The notes under the pieces: generated by a model
The model's input: the letters and a program-made list of their open reading frames with translations, nothing else
Told to the model about the DNA's origin: nothing
The model's database searches: none
Part shown: positions 45,516 to 57,703 of the stretch, piece by piece
Layout of the letters: every line of letters begins with the position of its first letter
Position numbering within the stretch: the first letter of the stretch is position 1
Made by a program: the position numbers and the translations under genes
Assembly (NCBI RefSeq): GCF_000003855.2
Contig: NW_003101670.1
Location: 582,841 to 646,840, forward strand
Source: Blastomyces gilchristii SLH14081
Lineage: Eukaryota > Ascomycota > Eurotiomycetes > Onygenales > Ajellomycetaceae
Direction: 5' to 3'
Length of the DNA: 64,000 bases

Positions 45516-48500
45516 TTAGCCTCTCTCTTTCAGAAGCAGTTCTCATTGATCAAGGACTGCTATTTTAAATAACATGAAACTCAGAGTTCAGATCAGTTGA
45601 TTATAACTGACTCATTTCACAAGATATTATCAGCTACAGCTGTGAAATCTCTTATCAAGAATATTCTCAATCTCTCACTTAAGCTCATTATCTTCTTCTA
45701 TGATGCCTGGCGGCTGTCAGTCAGAAGTCAGTTGAGAAGACAACAGATCAGTGACAGTGCAGTGAAGCAAGCTTGTATAAAAGACATCATGAATCTCTGA
45801 TAATATATCAAGATAATAGTTATAACTATCTAGAACTTCTATCACTTTATACTTGATATAATGATAATTCAGTGTATAAGATAAATATGTGATCTGTATA
45901 TTCTTAAGATTCAATCATATCAAGTCTTCTATCTTATATTATTCAGCAGAGTCTTAGTAAACATTGATTTAGTTCTCTTGATCTTGTTTTACAGTTGTTA
46001 TGAAGACCTCTACTCAGTTATAAACATCTCAGAGCTTTATTACTATATTATCAGTAATCTGAAGTGAACTGAAAGAGTTTGATATGAACTGTGTAATCTC
46101 TAGAAAATTCAACATCTTCATATGATAACTATGTATAAGAAAGAACAGGCTTATATCTGTTGAAACAGTATCTTATTCATTGATAGTGATCTCTGTATGT
46201 AGAAGTAGATCATATCAATTATCTTATAAGTAATTGCAGAACTTATGAAGATAATTCTTTATAGTCTGAATTATTCATTCTGATGCATTATCAGTCTCAG
46301 AGTGATAGACAGTTAACAGATAGCATATACTCTTGAGAACTTAACAGATTCTTGTTCAGAGAGTACTCATGAATTGACAGCTCTGATCTGATACTATAGA
46401 TTTTGATAATTCATGTATCTGATAGAATAAGCTCTGTAGAAAAGCTTCAGCAACTTGTTCAGTATTTATCTTATTACAAGATTTCAATATTATATCTTTA
46501 CTTAATTGATTCATGATGATCAGAATGTTTCTACAACTCTTACTCTTAGAAAAATTAATAGTGAAGTCAATTATCACATCTTATCAGATTCTATTAGAGA
46601 TATCAAGCAGTTTCAGCAGATCTTTTCTACAGTTCTTTTATAAGATGATGAAAGAATAATGATTACAGTTTTAAATAAAATATCTGATACTATTTAATAT
46701 CTCAGGTCAGTAGAATTCTCAAGAGATTATTTAATACAGTTGTTCACAGTCTGAATAATCAGTTATATGTGAATCATACATCTCTTATATTATCTGAGTG
46801 TGTAAGAGTTCAGAGTGAGAAACTCAGTATTATTTACAGAATCACAGAGTATTACTATTATCTATTAAACATTCTGAGATGTCAGTCTTTATATGTAATT
46901 CTGAAGAGAATTGAGACACTTCTTATTATACTGCTTTGATAAGAGTTTGAAGAAGTTTATCAGCCTGAGCTACTGTATATCACAGTTTATTCAGTGTAGA
47001 TTCAGAAGAAGTTGAGATATCAGTGACAGCTTTAATCAGAGAAGTATGTATAGTGTTATGAACTGTTTCATCTTGATTAACTAATATCTTCAGATTCAAG
47101 AGCTGATGCTTTCAGTTCATTCAGTAAGTATCTGTTATATCAGATGATATATCTTGCTTCTATCATGAGAGAGCATCTGTCATCAAGTTCTGACTGCCAG
47201 AATGATAGTGTATTGTAAAATGAAAGTGACTTAAAAACTCAGATTATTATATCTGTTGTTCAGTGAGTTTACAGATTATTATAAAGTATTTGAGATTCTT
47301 ATAATCTATGATTATCTCAAATTTGAAGACACTTCACACTTCAGAGACTTATTCTTCTAGATAGTATATAATTGTAAGAAGTTTCTTATCATAGATCTTA
47401 TAATTGCATTCAGCAGGACTCAGTTTCTTAGATATAAAGGCATATAATTATAGAACATCTTCATCATCATATTACAATATCACTTCTTCTGTTATGTAGT
47501 CAGAGAAATCAGCTTCAATAACTGTCTCACAATCAGAGTCAAATGTCATTAGTAGAGAAGTATTGATGAACATCTTCTTCATCTGTATGAATACAGCTTC
47601 AGTGTCTGCTAATCACTGAAATACTGAGTTCTTCTTGATAAGTTCTGTAAGTGATCTTATAATATCTGAGAAGTTTTGTATAAATCACTGATAGAAGTTA
47701 GTAAATCTGATGAAGCTTTATACATCTTTCACAGTACACAGAGCTTCTCATTCAAGAATAATGAAGACTTTCTCAGAATTCATTTGAATTTTCTTATCAG
47801 CTTCTGTAATAAAATCCAGATATTTGATACTCTTGACTTTAAAATCATACTTCTCAATATCTATTAATAGTTCTGCTTCTTGTAGTTGTTGTAATATCTT
47901 CTGTACATCTTCTTGATATTCTTTTCTGAACTCATCAGTGAAGATGAGAATGTCATTGAGATATACAGATATGAATTTATCAAGGAAATCTCAGAGTGCT
48001 TAGTTAATATACTTCTGAAATGTACTGAGAGTGTTAGTCAGTCTGAAGAGGGTAACTATTCATTCAAAGAGGCCATATTATGTTTAGAATGCTGTAAGTC
48101 ACTCATCTTCTTCAGTGATACAGATCTTATGAAATGCAGTGATGACATCTAGTTTTATAAATCATTGAGCTTGTTCAATGTGAGCTAGAGTTTCATTGAT
48201 AAGAGATAGTAGATAGCAGTCTTTATTCATTATTCTGTTCAGTTCTTGATAGTTCGCACAGAATTGAAGTTCTTTATCAGGTTTCTTTGCAAAGAGAATA
48301 GAGGCTGCAGTGAAAGAATTGCTAATATGTATGAATTCTTTATTCAATAGATCATTGAGTGTCTTTTAAAGAAGAAGGAGTTCATCTTGAGACATGTTAT
48401 AAAGAGAATCTCATGACAGTTCAGAGTTCTTATCATTTTTCTTCTCTAACTTGATACTATGATTCACTTCAGAATCTTGTAAGAGAGATATATTTGTAAT

Positions 48501-48850
48501 ATTATCTTATCAGAAGACATCTTGATATTCATAATATTATTAAGAGAGTTTCATACAAGAATCTGTTATTGTAACATAGAATTAACTTTTCTAGAGTCTT
48601 TTTAATATTGATTAGACTGATGAAATAGATTGCTATATGATTCTGCTGTTAATAACTTCTTTTTTAAAGCATTTTGTACATGTTAACAGAGATCTGTGTT
48701 AGATTCATGATCTTGTGAATGTCATCTTTGTGAATTCTATCATTGTTAGAGAATATCAATCTTCTGTTTTAAGTGTTCTTGAACAGAAGCTAATCTTTTC
48801 CCTGTTTCATCAGAGCATTCTTGTAGTTATCTTCTGAATCTTCTTTCACT
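45516..48850 (-). pseudogene. Gypsy-B3 pol relic
   Basis: On the minus strand: RT start 48162-48347 (MNKEFIHISNSFTAASILFA, LNRIMNKDCY, LINETLAHIEQAQ), RT box YLND near 47955, RNase H near 47400-47600. The integrase start with ILIIMNQLSKDIILKSCNK lies at 46356-46577. The GPY/F-like module (EVLDSYNYY, IHDVFYTSLL) lies at 45717-45914, then the chromodomain-like tail to the LTR. Stops are frequent and the element is dead. Confidence 0.87.
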
Positions 48851-49911
48851 GCAATATGATTGATGCAGATAGGCACTGATTCATTCTTTGAATGAGAAGA
48901 GACTGATCTTTCTCTCAATTGAGAGAGTATATAGGTCAATTAACAGTTGAAAGTGATGTGTTCTGATCAGTTACAGTTGATACATACTTCACATTGATAT
49001 TGATCAGTGACTTCTTCAGAAGTTATCTCAGAAACTCAGATACCTGTTCAAACAGTGAAAACTCTCACTTATGTATAAACATTTGAATCTATTCAGTTCA
49101 TGACATCTGCATCATTGCTGTTACTCCTCTTCAGTACAGGTGTATAAGTGACTGAGATGTAATGTCTTCTATCACTATTCTATATACTCTTAAGCTTGAT
49201 AAGATGATCATTCAATGTCTGAAGCTGTGTGCAGAAACCTTCATAAGTCTGGTCTTTGTCTACACTTATAAAAGTCTGTAAGAGTTTGAAAGTTAATATC
49301 TTCTTAAGCATACTAATCTTCATTTGATTCTCTTAAGATTGATTATCTGCTTCTAGAATCTTGGTGTTAAAGTCAGAGATAAATATTATAAGAGAAGTGT
49401 TTCTCTATCAGACACTCTGTAATCAATCTAATACTTTCTATTACATAACAGTGTCTCAGAACAGAATATCAAGATATTTGATAATATTATCAGATATTTA
49501 CAACACTGATTTACATACTTTCATTCATTAATACAACTTCTGTTTCATGTAATTCTTCAATCATTCATTGATATATCAATCTTGATTAATTAATAAACTG
49601 ATGACATCTTCATCTATACTCAGTTTCATAAGCATTTTCATTCTTCATGATGAGTAGAGAGTGAGATCAGAAGTATTGAAATATATAAGAGTATCTAAGC
49701 ATTCTTTCAGTGCTTTTGTATTTAATTCTGTAGATGTTGAAATTGCATGAGTTTCTTGTTATAATAATGATTAAATCTCTTCATATTGATGTTATTAAGT
49801 TGCATGCATATCAGCTATTTATTATTGTTGTAATTTCAACATTGCTTGAAGCCACTGTGATATCATATCTATTCTCACATTCAAGGGTTCTTCTATATTG
49901 TCATTAGACAT
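48851..49911 (-). pseudogene. Gypsy-B3 gag relic
   Basis: The minus-strand start ATG TCT AAT lies at 49911, matching the B2 gag start. The knuckle segment lies near 48965-49010 with VCINCN-like text partly mutated. Stop codons are scattered through the body. No further domains seen. Confidence 0.7.
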
Positions 49912-50235
49912 GATTATATCATTTATTAAATATGTGATATCTGTGAAAGTGTAATTGTATAAATATCTTATACATCTGAGAAGTCAGAACTCTTGAGTCT
50001 TTCACTGATATTCTTTTGTAAGATCTTACTCTCTTCATAAGATCTTGTTACAGAGTCAGAATAACTGATGAGTAAGCTTCTATCTGAGAACTCAGTGTCT
50101 GCTTAACTATTTGACTGTTCCTCTATTTCTTACATGTTGTTACATGTTTGAATATCTCAATGAATAATCATTTCTAATAAGAAGACAATGCATGAATAAT
50201 CATTTCTAATAAGAAGACAATGAACATTTTTCTAG
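49912..50235 (-). other. Gypsy-B3 leader between 5' LTR and gag
   Basis: About 320 bases of untranslated leader. It has a short direct repeat, CATGAATAATCATTTCTAAT, with related copies near 50160-50210, also present in the B1 leader near 22715-22760. Confidence 0.6.
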
Positions 50236-50591
50236 TATAAGAGGCCTACACTGAATAGATCAGTATGATATTGATAGGTCTTATATAACAAAGAGAAAAA
50301 TATTAGAGAAGAAAAAAAAAGAGAAAGTGCAAGAATTAGTGATTGAAGTAGATATTTATACACGTATGTGGTGGTGTACATGATGAGGCTTCAGAGTGGA
50401 AGAATCTATACATGTTCATAGCGGCCGAGGATCAGTGATCAAGAGTGGCCGAGAATCGGAGTGTACACGGCCGAGGATCGGCAATTGAGAGTGGCTGAGA
50501 ATCAGAGTGTACACGTTCAAGAATGAAGCGGTTGAAATCTGTTAAGTGTAATGGAATAGTCTATATGATTGATCAGGCGCAGTCCGCCACA
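50236..50591 (-). repeat. Gypsy-B3 5' LTR (356 bp)
   Basis: Same length as 45160-45515. Retains GCGGCCGAGGATC and GTCCGCCACA, so it is less mutated than its partner in part of its length. Confidence 0.9.
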
Positions 50592-52769
50592 TCTCTTATC
50601 TCTCATCAATGAAAGTCTAGCATATATTAGATGAGCTCAATGATATACAAAGCTAGATGTCATCACTGCATTTCATAAGATTCATATTATTGAAGAAGAT
50701 GAATAACTTACAGCATTCTGAACATATTATAATCTCTTTGAATAAGTAGTCACATTCTTTGAACTGACTAATGTTCTCAGTACATTTCAGAAGTATATCA
50801 ACTGAGCACTCTGAGATTTTCTTGATCAGTTTGTATCTGTATATCTAGATGACATTCTCATCTTTAATAATGAATTCAGAAAGAAATATCAAGAATATAT
50901 GTAAAGAGAATTATAATAATTATAAAAAGCAGAACTATCAATAGATATTAACAAGTATAATTTCAAAGTTAAGAGCATAAAATATCTAGATTTTATCATA
51001 GAAGCTGATAAGAGAATTTGAATGAATTCTGAGAAGATCTTTATCATTCTTGAATGAGAAGCTTCATATACTGTGAAAGATATATAAAGCTTCATTGAAT
51101 TTACTAACTTCTATCAGTGATTTATACAAAACTTCTCAGATATTATAAGATAGCTTACAGAACTTATTAAGAAGAACTCAGTATTTCAGTGATCAGTGAA
51201 TACTGAAGCTGCATTTATATAGATAAAGAAGATGTTTATTAATATCTCTCTACTGATAATATTTGATTCTGATTATAAGATAGTTGTTAAAGCTGATTTC
51301 TCTGACTATATCACAGAAGAAGCTATATTGCAATATAATGATAAAGATGTCTTATAATTATATTTCTTTATATCTAAGAAACTGAGTCTCACTGAATACA
51401 ATTATGAGATCTATGATAAGAAGCTTCTCATAATTGTATACTATCTAGAAGAATGAGACTCTGAACTCTGAAGTGTTTTCAAATTTAAGATAATCACAGA
51501 TTATAAAAATCTCAAGTATTTCATAATCATCTGTAAGCTTACTAAATATCAGATGCAATGATCTGAACTATTAAGTCATTTTCATTTCACTATACATTAT
51601 CACCTCAGTAGTCAGAACTTGATGACAGATACTCTCTTATAATGAGAGTAAGATATATTATCTGATGTAATAGATATGCATTGAATGAACTAAAATATCA
51701 GCTCTTGAATCTGAAGATATTAGTTAATCATAATAAGATCATTTATAACACTATACATACTTTACTGATCAGAACATCTTCTAAATCTACACTGAATGAA
51801 TTATGATATATAACAGCTCAAACTGATGAACTTCTTTAAACACTCACTGAAGTAGTATATTAAGAAGTACTCTGATTCTTTTCAGAACTATGTATAAGAA
51901 CTGACATCTCAGAATACTTAATTAATAATAATAATACTCTGTAATTCTGTGAATGACACTGAGTCTCTTACTTTAAACTCTTACATATCTGAATAATGTA
52001 AGAGATGTATGATTCTTGTATAATTGATCACTCAGATTATAAATAACTATATTGAATGATCTCTCAAGAGTTCTACTGATCTGACATATTAAAAAGTATC
52101 AGATATTTTATCTGAAACTGTAATTATTATTCTTCTATCATTACATGAAAGAACTGTAGAAAAGATCTGCTGAAACTACTTAATATTTGTGATAGAATCT
52201 GATAAGATGTGATAATTAACTTCACTGTTGATCTCTCTGAGAGTAAGAATTATAGAAATATTCTGATCATTGTGAACTGATTAAGTAAGAATATAATATT
52301 GAAATCTTGTAATAAGATGAATACTGAACAAGTTGCTGAAGTCTTTCTACAGAGTCTATTCTATCAGATGCATGAATTACTGAGATCTATAGTATTGAAT
52401 CAGAGCTGTCAATTCATGACCACTCTCTGAACAAGAATCTGTTAAGTTCTCAAGATTATACACTGTTTATCAACTGTCTATCACTCTGAGATCAATGATA
52501 TGTCAGAACAGATAATTCAGACTGTAAAGAATTATCTTTATAAGTTCTGCAATCACTTATAAGATGATTGATATGATCTTCTTTAACACACAGAGATTGC
52601 TATCAATGACTGAGATGCTGTTTTAACAGATGTAAGTCTGTTCTTTCTTACACACAGTTATCACATGAAAGTGTTGATTCTTCTAGAGATCACACAGTTC
52701 ACACTGAACTCTTACAGTTCAATTCAGATCACTGACAATATAGTGATAAAGCTCTGAGATATCTGTAAC

Positions 52770-53275
52770 TAGACTGATCATGTGACCGTGTCTGAGACTA
52801 GAATCAGATTGTTTGATAGTCTCATTATCAATTTGACTGATTTCATTACACGGTTTTAACATTAGATAGTAGTCTCATACTGTCTCAGTGAGACTTACTG
52901 TCTACTCTTGTCACATTTTTCAAATGAGATCATGATTTTCACTTCTTAATTTAAATTATTTTTATTGCTTTAAATGACTTTAAATCTCATTTGAGTGTTA
53001 TCAAAAAGTGTTACTTTTTAAAAAATTAAAAATAGTCTAAAGAAAATCTTAAAATGTCTAAAAATAGTAACTTTATATCAAGAATGAGACTAAATGAGAT
53101 CAAATGAGATCACTTTCTCATTTTTTTCAAGTCATGATTTTATTTTAAGATCTGATATATAGTCACTTTGCATGTTTTTTTAATAACTAGTCTTAGCGGG
53201 ATTCACACTAAGAAATGTATAGAACCAGACCAAATGAGACCAAATATGAAATTCATGATCTCAGTGATCAGTCTA
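52770..53275 (-). mobile_element. MITE C in Gypsy-B4
   Basis: 506 bases, TAGACTGATC to GATCAGTCTA, with exact 8-bp duplications TCTGTAAC at 52762-52769 and 53276-53283. Minus relative to MITE B. Non-coding, with oligo-A/T tracts and the internal AAAAGTGTTACTTTTT palindrome-like motif. Confidence 0.93.
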
Positions 53276-53674
53276 TCTGTAACTGAGTAGAAGTCTTCAT
53301 GATAAGTGTTAAACAAGATCAAGAAGATCAAATCAATATCTGACAAGATTTCACAGAGTAGTATAAGATAGAAGATCTTGTATAATTGAATCTTAGAAAT
53401 ATACAGATCATACACTTATTCTGTGTATTAAATTATTATTATATAAAATACACAGTGACAGAAGTTCTAGACAGTTATAATTATTATCTTGATATCTTAT
53501 CAGAGATTTATAATGTATTTCACATGAGCTTACTCTGTCATGCTGTTACTGACTCATTCTCTTCTCAACTCACTTTCAACTGACAGTCACCAGAGATCAT
53601 AGAAGAAGATAATGAACTTGAGTAAAAGATTAAGAATATTCTCAATGAGAGACTCTGTGACTGTGACTGATAAT

Positions 53675-54180
53675 TAGACTGGCCGCCGGGACCATGAATT
53701 TCACATTTGGTCTCATTTAATCTGGTCTCATACATTTCTTAGCGTGAATCCCGCTGGGACTGGCTATCAAAAAAACATGTAAAGTGACTATATATCAGAT
53801 CTTAAAATGAAATCATGACTTGAAAAAAATGAGAAAGTGGTTTCATTTGATTCCATTTAGTCTCATTCTTAGCATAAAGTTACTATTTTTAGACATTTTA
53901 AGGTTTTTTTTAGACTATTTTTAATTTTTTAAAAAGTAACACTTTTTCGTAACACTCAAATGAGATTTAAAGTCATTTAAAGCAATAAAAATAATTTAAA
54001 TTGAGAAGTGGAAATCATGATCTCATTTGAAAAATGTGATAAGAGTAGACAGTAAGTCTCACTGAGACAGTATGAGACTACTATCTAATGTTAAAACCGT
54101 GTAATGGGATCAGTCGAATTGGTAATGAGACTATCAAAAAATCTAGTCCTGGTCCCAGACACGGTCACACGGTCAGTCTA
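53675..54180 (+). mobile_element. MITE D in Gypsy-B4, least mutated copy
   Basis: 506 bases, TAGACTGGCCGCCGGGACCA at the left and CACACGGTCAGTCTA at the right. Duplications are CTGATAAT (53667-53674) and CTGACAAT (54181-54188), one C-to-T change apart. It keeps the most CpG and CC sites among the copies. Confidence 0.92.
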
Positions 54181-54304
54181 CTGACAATATCTTGTAAAAT
54201 GAGTCAGTTATGATTATCTGATCTGAACTTCAATTTCCGTATTATCAGAGATCACAGCTCTTGACTGATAAGAACTATATATAATCAGAGAAGAAGAGGG
54301 ATAA

Positions 54305-55100
54305 TGTGACAGACTGCGTCTGATCAATTATATAGACTATTTCATTATACTTCATAGATTTCTGCTGAAAGCTCTGATTCTCAGTTATCAATTCTCAGCT
54401 GAAAATCAATGAAATTTCTATTCTTTCACTTCAAAGCTTCACCGCGTATGCTACTGCATACACATATAAATATTCACTTCAATCACTGATTTTCACACTT
54501 TCTCTTTCTTTTCCTTTTCTAATGTTTTTCACTTTATCATATAAGATCTATATATTATATCAATTAGACTGGCCGCTGGAATCATGAATTTCATGTTTGA
54601 TTTCATTTGATCTGATCTCATACATTTCTTGGCGTGAATCCCGCTGAGACTAGTCATTAAAAAACATGCAAAGTGACTATATATCAGATCTTAAAATGAA
54701 ACCATGACTTGAAAAAAATGAGAAAGTGGTTTCATTTGGTCTCATTTAGTCCCATTCTTGACATAAAGTTACTATTTTTAGACATTTTAAGGTTTTCTTT
54801 AGACTATTTTTAATTTTTTAAAAAGTAACACTTTTTAGAAACACTCAAATGAGATTTAAAGTCATTTAAAGCAATAAAAATAATTTAAATTGAGAAGTGA
54901 AAATCATGGTCTTATTTGAAAAATGTGATAAGAGTAGACAGTAAGTCTCACTGAAACAGTATGAAACTACTATCTAATGTTAAAATCATGTAATGAAATT
55001 AGTTGAATTGATAATGAGACTATTAAAAAATCTGATTCTGATCTCAGACACGGTCACACAGTCAGTCTAATATCAATCTATTTAATATAGATCTCTTACA
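54305..55100 (+). repeat. Gypsy-B4 3' LTR, split by MITE E
   Basis: Pieces 54305-54564 and 55078-55100, together 283 bases, TGTGACAGACTG to TCTCTTACA. Follows the same sequence as the B1 LTR. Confidence 0.85.
54565..55069 (+). mobile_element. MITE E in the Gypsy-B4 3' LTR
   Basis: 505 bases, TAGACTGGCC to CAGTCAGTCTA, with exact 8-bp duplications ATATCAAT at 54557-54564 and 55070-55077. More transitions than MITE D. Confidence 0.93.
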
Positions 55101-56100
55101 GATAATATTCAATCTGAGTTAGTATTAAAATTATAACTAAGTTAAGAAAGAAGATTATTTTCTCTTATAATAATTCTTCTTACACATATCAGTGATTAGT
55201 TATTGAAAATAAATTATTATCTTTCTTAAATCTTTATTATATTTTCTGAATTTACTTCTTTTACTTCTTTTACTTCTATTGAAGATTTATAAACTCTTCA
55301 AGAAATCACTGTGAATTACAAAGTCTATATTATTTATAATTTAATAGAGAATACTCTCTTTGAATTATAATGAATAATCACTTTATTCTTCACATCTGAT
55401 TTCAGATCATGAAATTTATGAAAAACTTAACATAAATATCGAGATGAATTATGAAATAATTATTAATAGATTGTATTACAGATTACTGAAGAGCTATCTC
55501 TCTGCTATAATTACTGTAACTTTATTCAGAAACATTTATTATAAACTGATTATAGTCTTGAAGAAATTTTTCAACATCTCAAGTTATCAGAATACAGATA
55601 ATAAAAGAAAAATAATTAGAAAATTACTACTGAGTGAATAAGTTACTCTATCAGATAATAATTTTTAATAATACTAACTTTCTAATTTAAAGAAAATTAT
55701 ATGAAAATAATCATGTATTAGTACTCTGATTTCACAACTCTTATCTAATAACTTCTGTGAATAATTACTTTATATATATATATCTCTGAAGGTTTCTCTT
55801 TAATCAATTGAAAATTCTGAATTCTGAACACTTCTTTAAATACTTAATTCAAATCTTTATATATCATATTAATTCTACCTTCAGTTTAATGTTCAGATAT
55901 ATTACAAAGTTAATATACAATATCTAGAATCAGAGTTGAAGAATCATTGAAGAGTGTCTCTCACAGTGAATGTATAAACTAGTATAAATAATCTTACATT
56001 TATAAGAGTTACATGTTATTACATTGATGAGAACTGAACTTATTAAGAGACATTAATTGAATTTGAATCATTGATTAGTAGTTATACTGAGAATTATATA
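55101..56100 (+). pseudogene. hAT-X2: hAT transposase fragment
   Basis: Aligns with 7450-8455 of hAT-X1 nearly base by base apart from transitions and small gaps. An open stretch at 55444-55641 (MNYEIIINRLYYRLLKSYLS, ending NKRKIIRKLLLSE) corresponds to 7806 onward in X1 and is part of the transposase N-terminal half, before the TDNA block. The fragment is bounded by Gypsy-B4 on the left and LINE L4 on the right. Degraded. Confidence 0.7.
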
Positions 56101-57102
56101 AATGAAGTTAATCAGCAGTTCTTTTCTCAGTTAATATGTGATATTAAAGTTCAAAAATCAGTTGTAACTTCAATTGAGCTATTTTTCTTTGAAAACTCTA
56201 TCATTCTAACTACAATGCCTGAATTCAGTGCGGAATTTCTTATCAAAAATGAGAATATCTGAAAATCAGTATTAGAATCTCTGTTAAATACAACAATTCT
56301 ATCTGAGAGAGATGAAAAGTGAGTCAAATTCATTCTTCATGATATTTCAGTTGAAATTTTTGACTGTGAGAAAGAAATGCTACTTCTCAAAAATGAGTTG
56401 AAAGAATACAATTCCATTCAACAGAGAAAGAAGTCTGTATGACTGAATTCAATTGAATTTAGATAAATCAGAAGAAATGCCTCTGTTCTAGTTTATACAA
56501 AGATATCTGAACAATCAAAAATCTCTGAAGTGAGAGTAGCAGGTTTGAAAATGAGAGTTCATGAATACAAAGACTCAAGAATGAATCTCAAAACATAAAC
56601 ACAGTGTTCAAACTGTCAAAGATATGAACACTTTGCAATCTCTTGTTCCAGAGATACAAAATGCGGTTTCTGTTTCAAAGATTATAAAACTAGTGAGCAT
56701 AAATGTGAAATATGCTCAAAAAGGGATGAAATATGTTAATATACTCTGCTTAAATACTCTAACTGCAAAGAAAAGCATGTATATAGTTTAAAAGAATGCA
56801 CATTTACTCCAAGAATTCAAAAGAACTGAAGAAAAGACAAAGCTCAAAGTCAATTTAAAACTGAAGATAATAGTCAAGTCAGTAAATCTACAACTACAAG
56901 CTCAAAGAGAAGAAGCTCTCAATTATCTAAATTCTCAAACTCAAATTCTTCAGCTAAATACAAACAGAATTTGAATTCTCAAATATCTGTTAAGATTAGA
57001 GAATTGAGAAATGACTCTGTTGATAAACTAGAAAGAATGCAAGATGTTAAAATTCCTGCTTTTCAAAACAGTTATAATCTACTATCAGATGATAGTGATT
57101 AG
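56101..57102 (+). pseudogene. L4 ORF1 relic, zinc-knuckle half
   Basis: Starts at NEVNQQFFSQL and ends with the stop at 57102 (NSYNLLSDDSD). The knuckle region 56590-56830 is better kept than in L1: CSNCQRYEHFAISC, then CGFCFKDYKTSEHKC, then CSKRD and NCKEKH. The first two have C-x2-C...H...C spacing typical of LINE gag-like proteins that bind RNA. Stops at former Gln/Trp codons remain. Confidence 0.8.
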
Positions 57103-57131
57103 ATTCTGCTTAATTTCTACTCTCTTTTAGT

Positions 57132-57398
57132 ATGAATATACAACAAAAATAACAAAAAAAGTTTAAAAATTCTTCAAAAATCACATTTATTCAAAACAAT
57201 GTGAATAGAAACTCAAATTGTATTTATTCTTGTCTTCAGATTGCATTTGAATAAAAAGTTGACTTTGTACTTCTTTAAGAATCAAACTTTGATGCTGAGT
57301 AAAAGTACATCATTTCTTATTCAAGCTAATACTGCTTTCTACCTGAAAAATCTGAGATAAAATCAAGAGTAGTGATTTACAGGAGAAAAAGATCAAGA
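57132..57398 (+). pseudogene. L4 ORF2 start, endonuclease N-terminus
   Basis: ATG at 57132 (MNIQQK, then a stop), 30 bases after the ORF1 stop. FIQNNVNRNSN near 57188-57220 matches the start of the LINE endonuclease. Cut off by Gypsy-B5. Confidence 0.7.
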
Positions 57399-57703
57399 TG
57401 TAGAAGGTCTACGCTGAATAGATCGGTATAATATATAGGTCTTATATAATAAAGAGAAAAACATTAAAGAAGGAAAAGAAAGAGAAAGTGCGAGAGTCAG
57501 TGACTAAAGTGAATATTTATACGCGTATATAATGATGTACACAGTGAAGCTTCGGAGTGAGAGAATTTGTACATGTTTGTGACAGCTGAGAATCAGCAAT
57601 TGAGAATGAAGCAGCTGAGGATCAGCAATTGAGAATGAAGTGATAGAAATCTGTGAAGTGTAATGAAATAGTCTATATAATTGATCAGGCGCAGCCTGTC
57701 ACA
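57399..57703 (-). repeat. Gypsy-B5 3' LTR (305 bp)
   Basis: TGTAGAAGGTC to GCAGCCTGTCACA. Carries two copies of a CAGCTGAGGATCAGCAATTG-like unit, so its length again differs from the other LTRs. Confidence 0.85.

Larger units (their letters stand above)
45160..50591 (-). mobile_element. Gypsy-B3: complete Ty3/gypsy element, inverted inside Gypsy-B4
   Basis: 5,432 bases with 356-bp LTRs and exact duplications TCTCT at 45155-45159 and 50592-50596. Removal restores the B4 RT frame region. Same family as its host but opposite orientation. Gag, pol and chromodomain order is readable on the minus strand. Confidence 0.93.
50597..54304 (+). pseudogene. Gypsy-B4 pol relic, RT to chromodomain (interrupted by MITEs C and D)
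   Basis: RT resumes after B3 with LSLINESLAYI-like text and YLDDILIFNN near 50840-50865, YLDD intact. RNase H is at about 51180-51450 and integrase at about 52230-52769. After MITE C the GPY/F-like open stretch lies at 53386-53583 (EVLDSYNYY, IYNVFHMSLL). After MITE D the chromodomain-like tail runs to the 3' LTR at 54305. Many TGA stops; inactive. Confidence 0.85.
44086..55100 (+). mobile_element. Gypsy-B4: 5'-truncated Ty3/gypsy element with B3 and three MITEs inside
   Basis: Pieces 44086-45159, 50597-52769, 53284-53674, 54189-54564 and 55078-55100 are consecutive parts of Gypsy-B, beginning in the gag knuckle region. The 5' LTR and most of gag are absent. Its 3' LTR (54305-55100) is split by MITE E. 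It ends against hAT-X2 sequence. Confidence 0.9.
56101..57398 (+). mobile_element. L4: internal fragment of a Tad1-like LINE
   Basis: Carries the second half of ORF1 and the start of ORF2, colinear with 15060 down to about 13780 of L1. The left break follows hAT-X2 directly; the right is cut by the Gypsy-B5 LTR. Confidence 0.82.
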
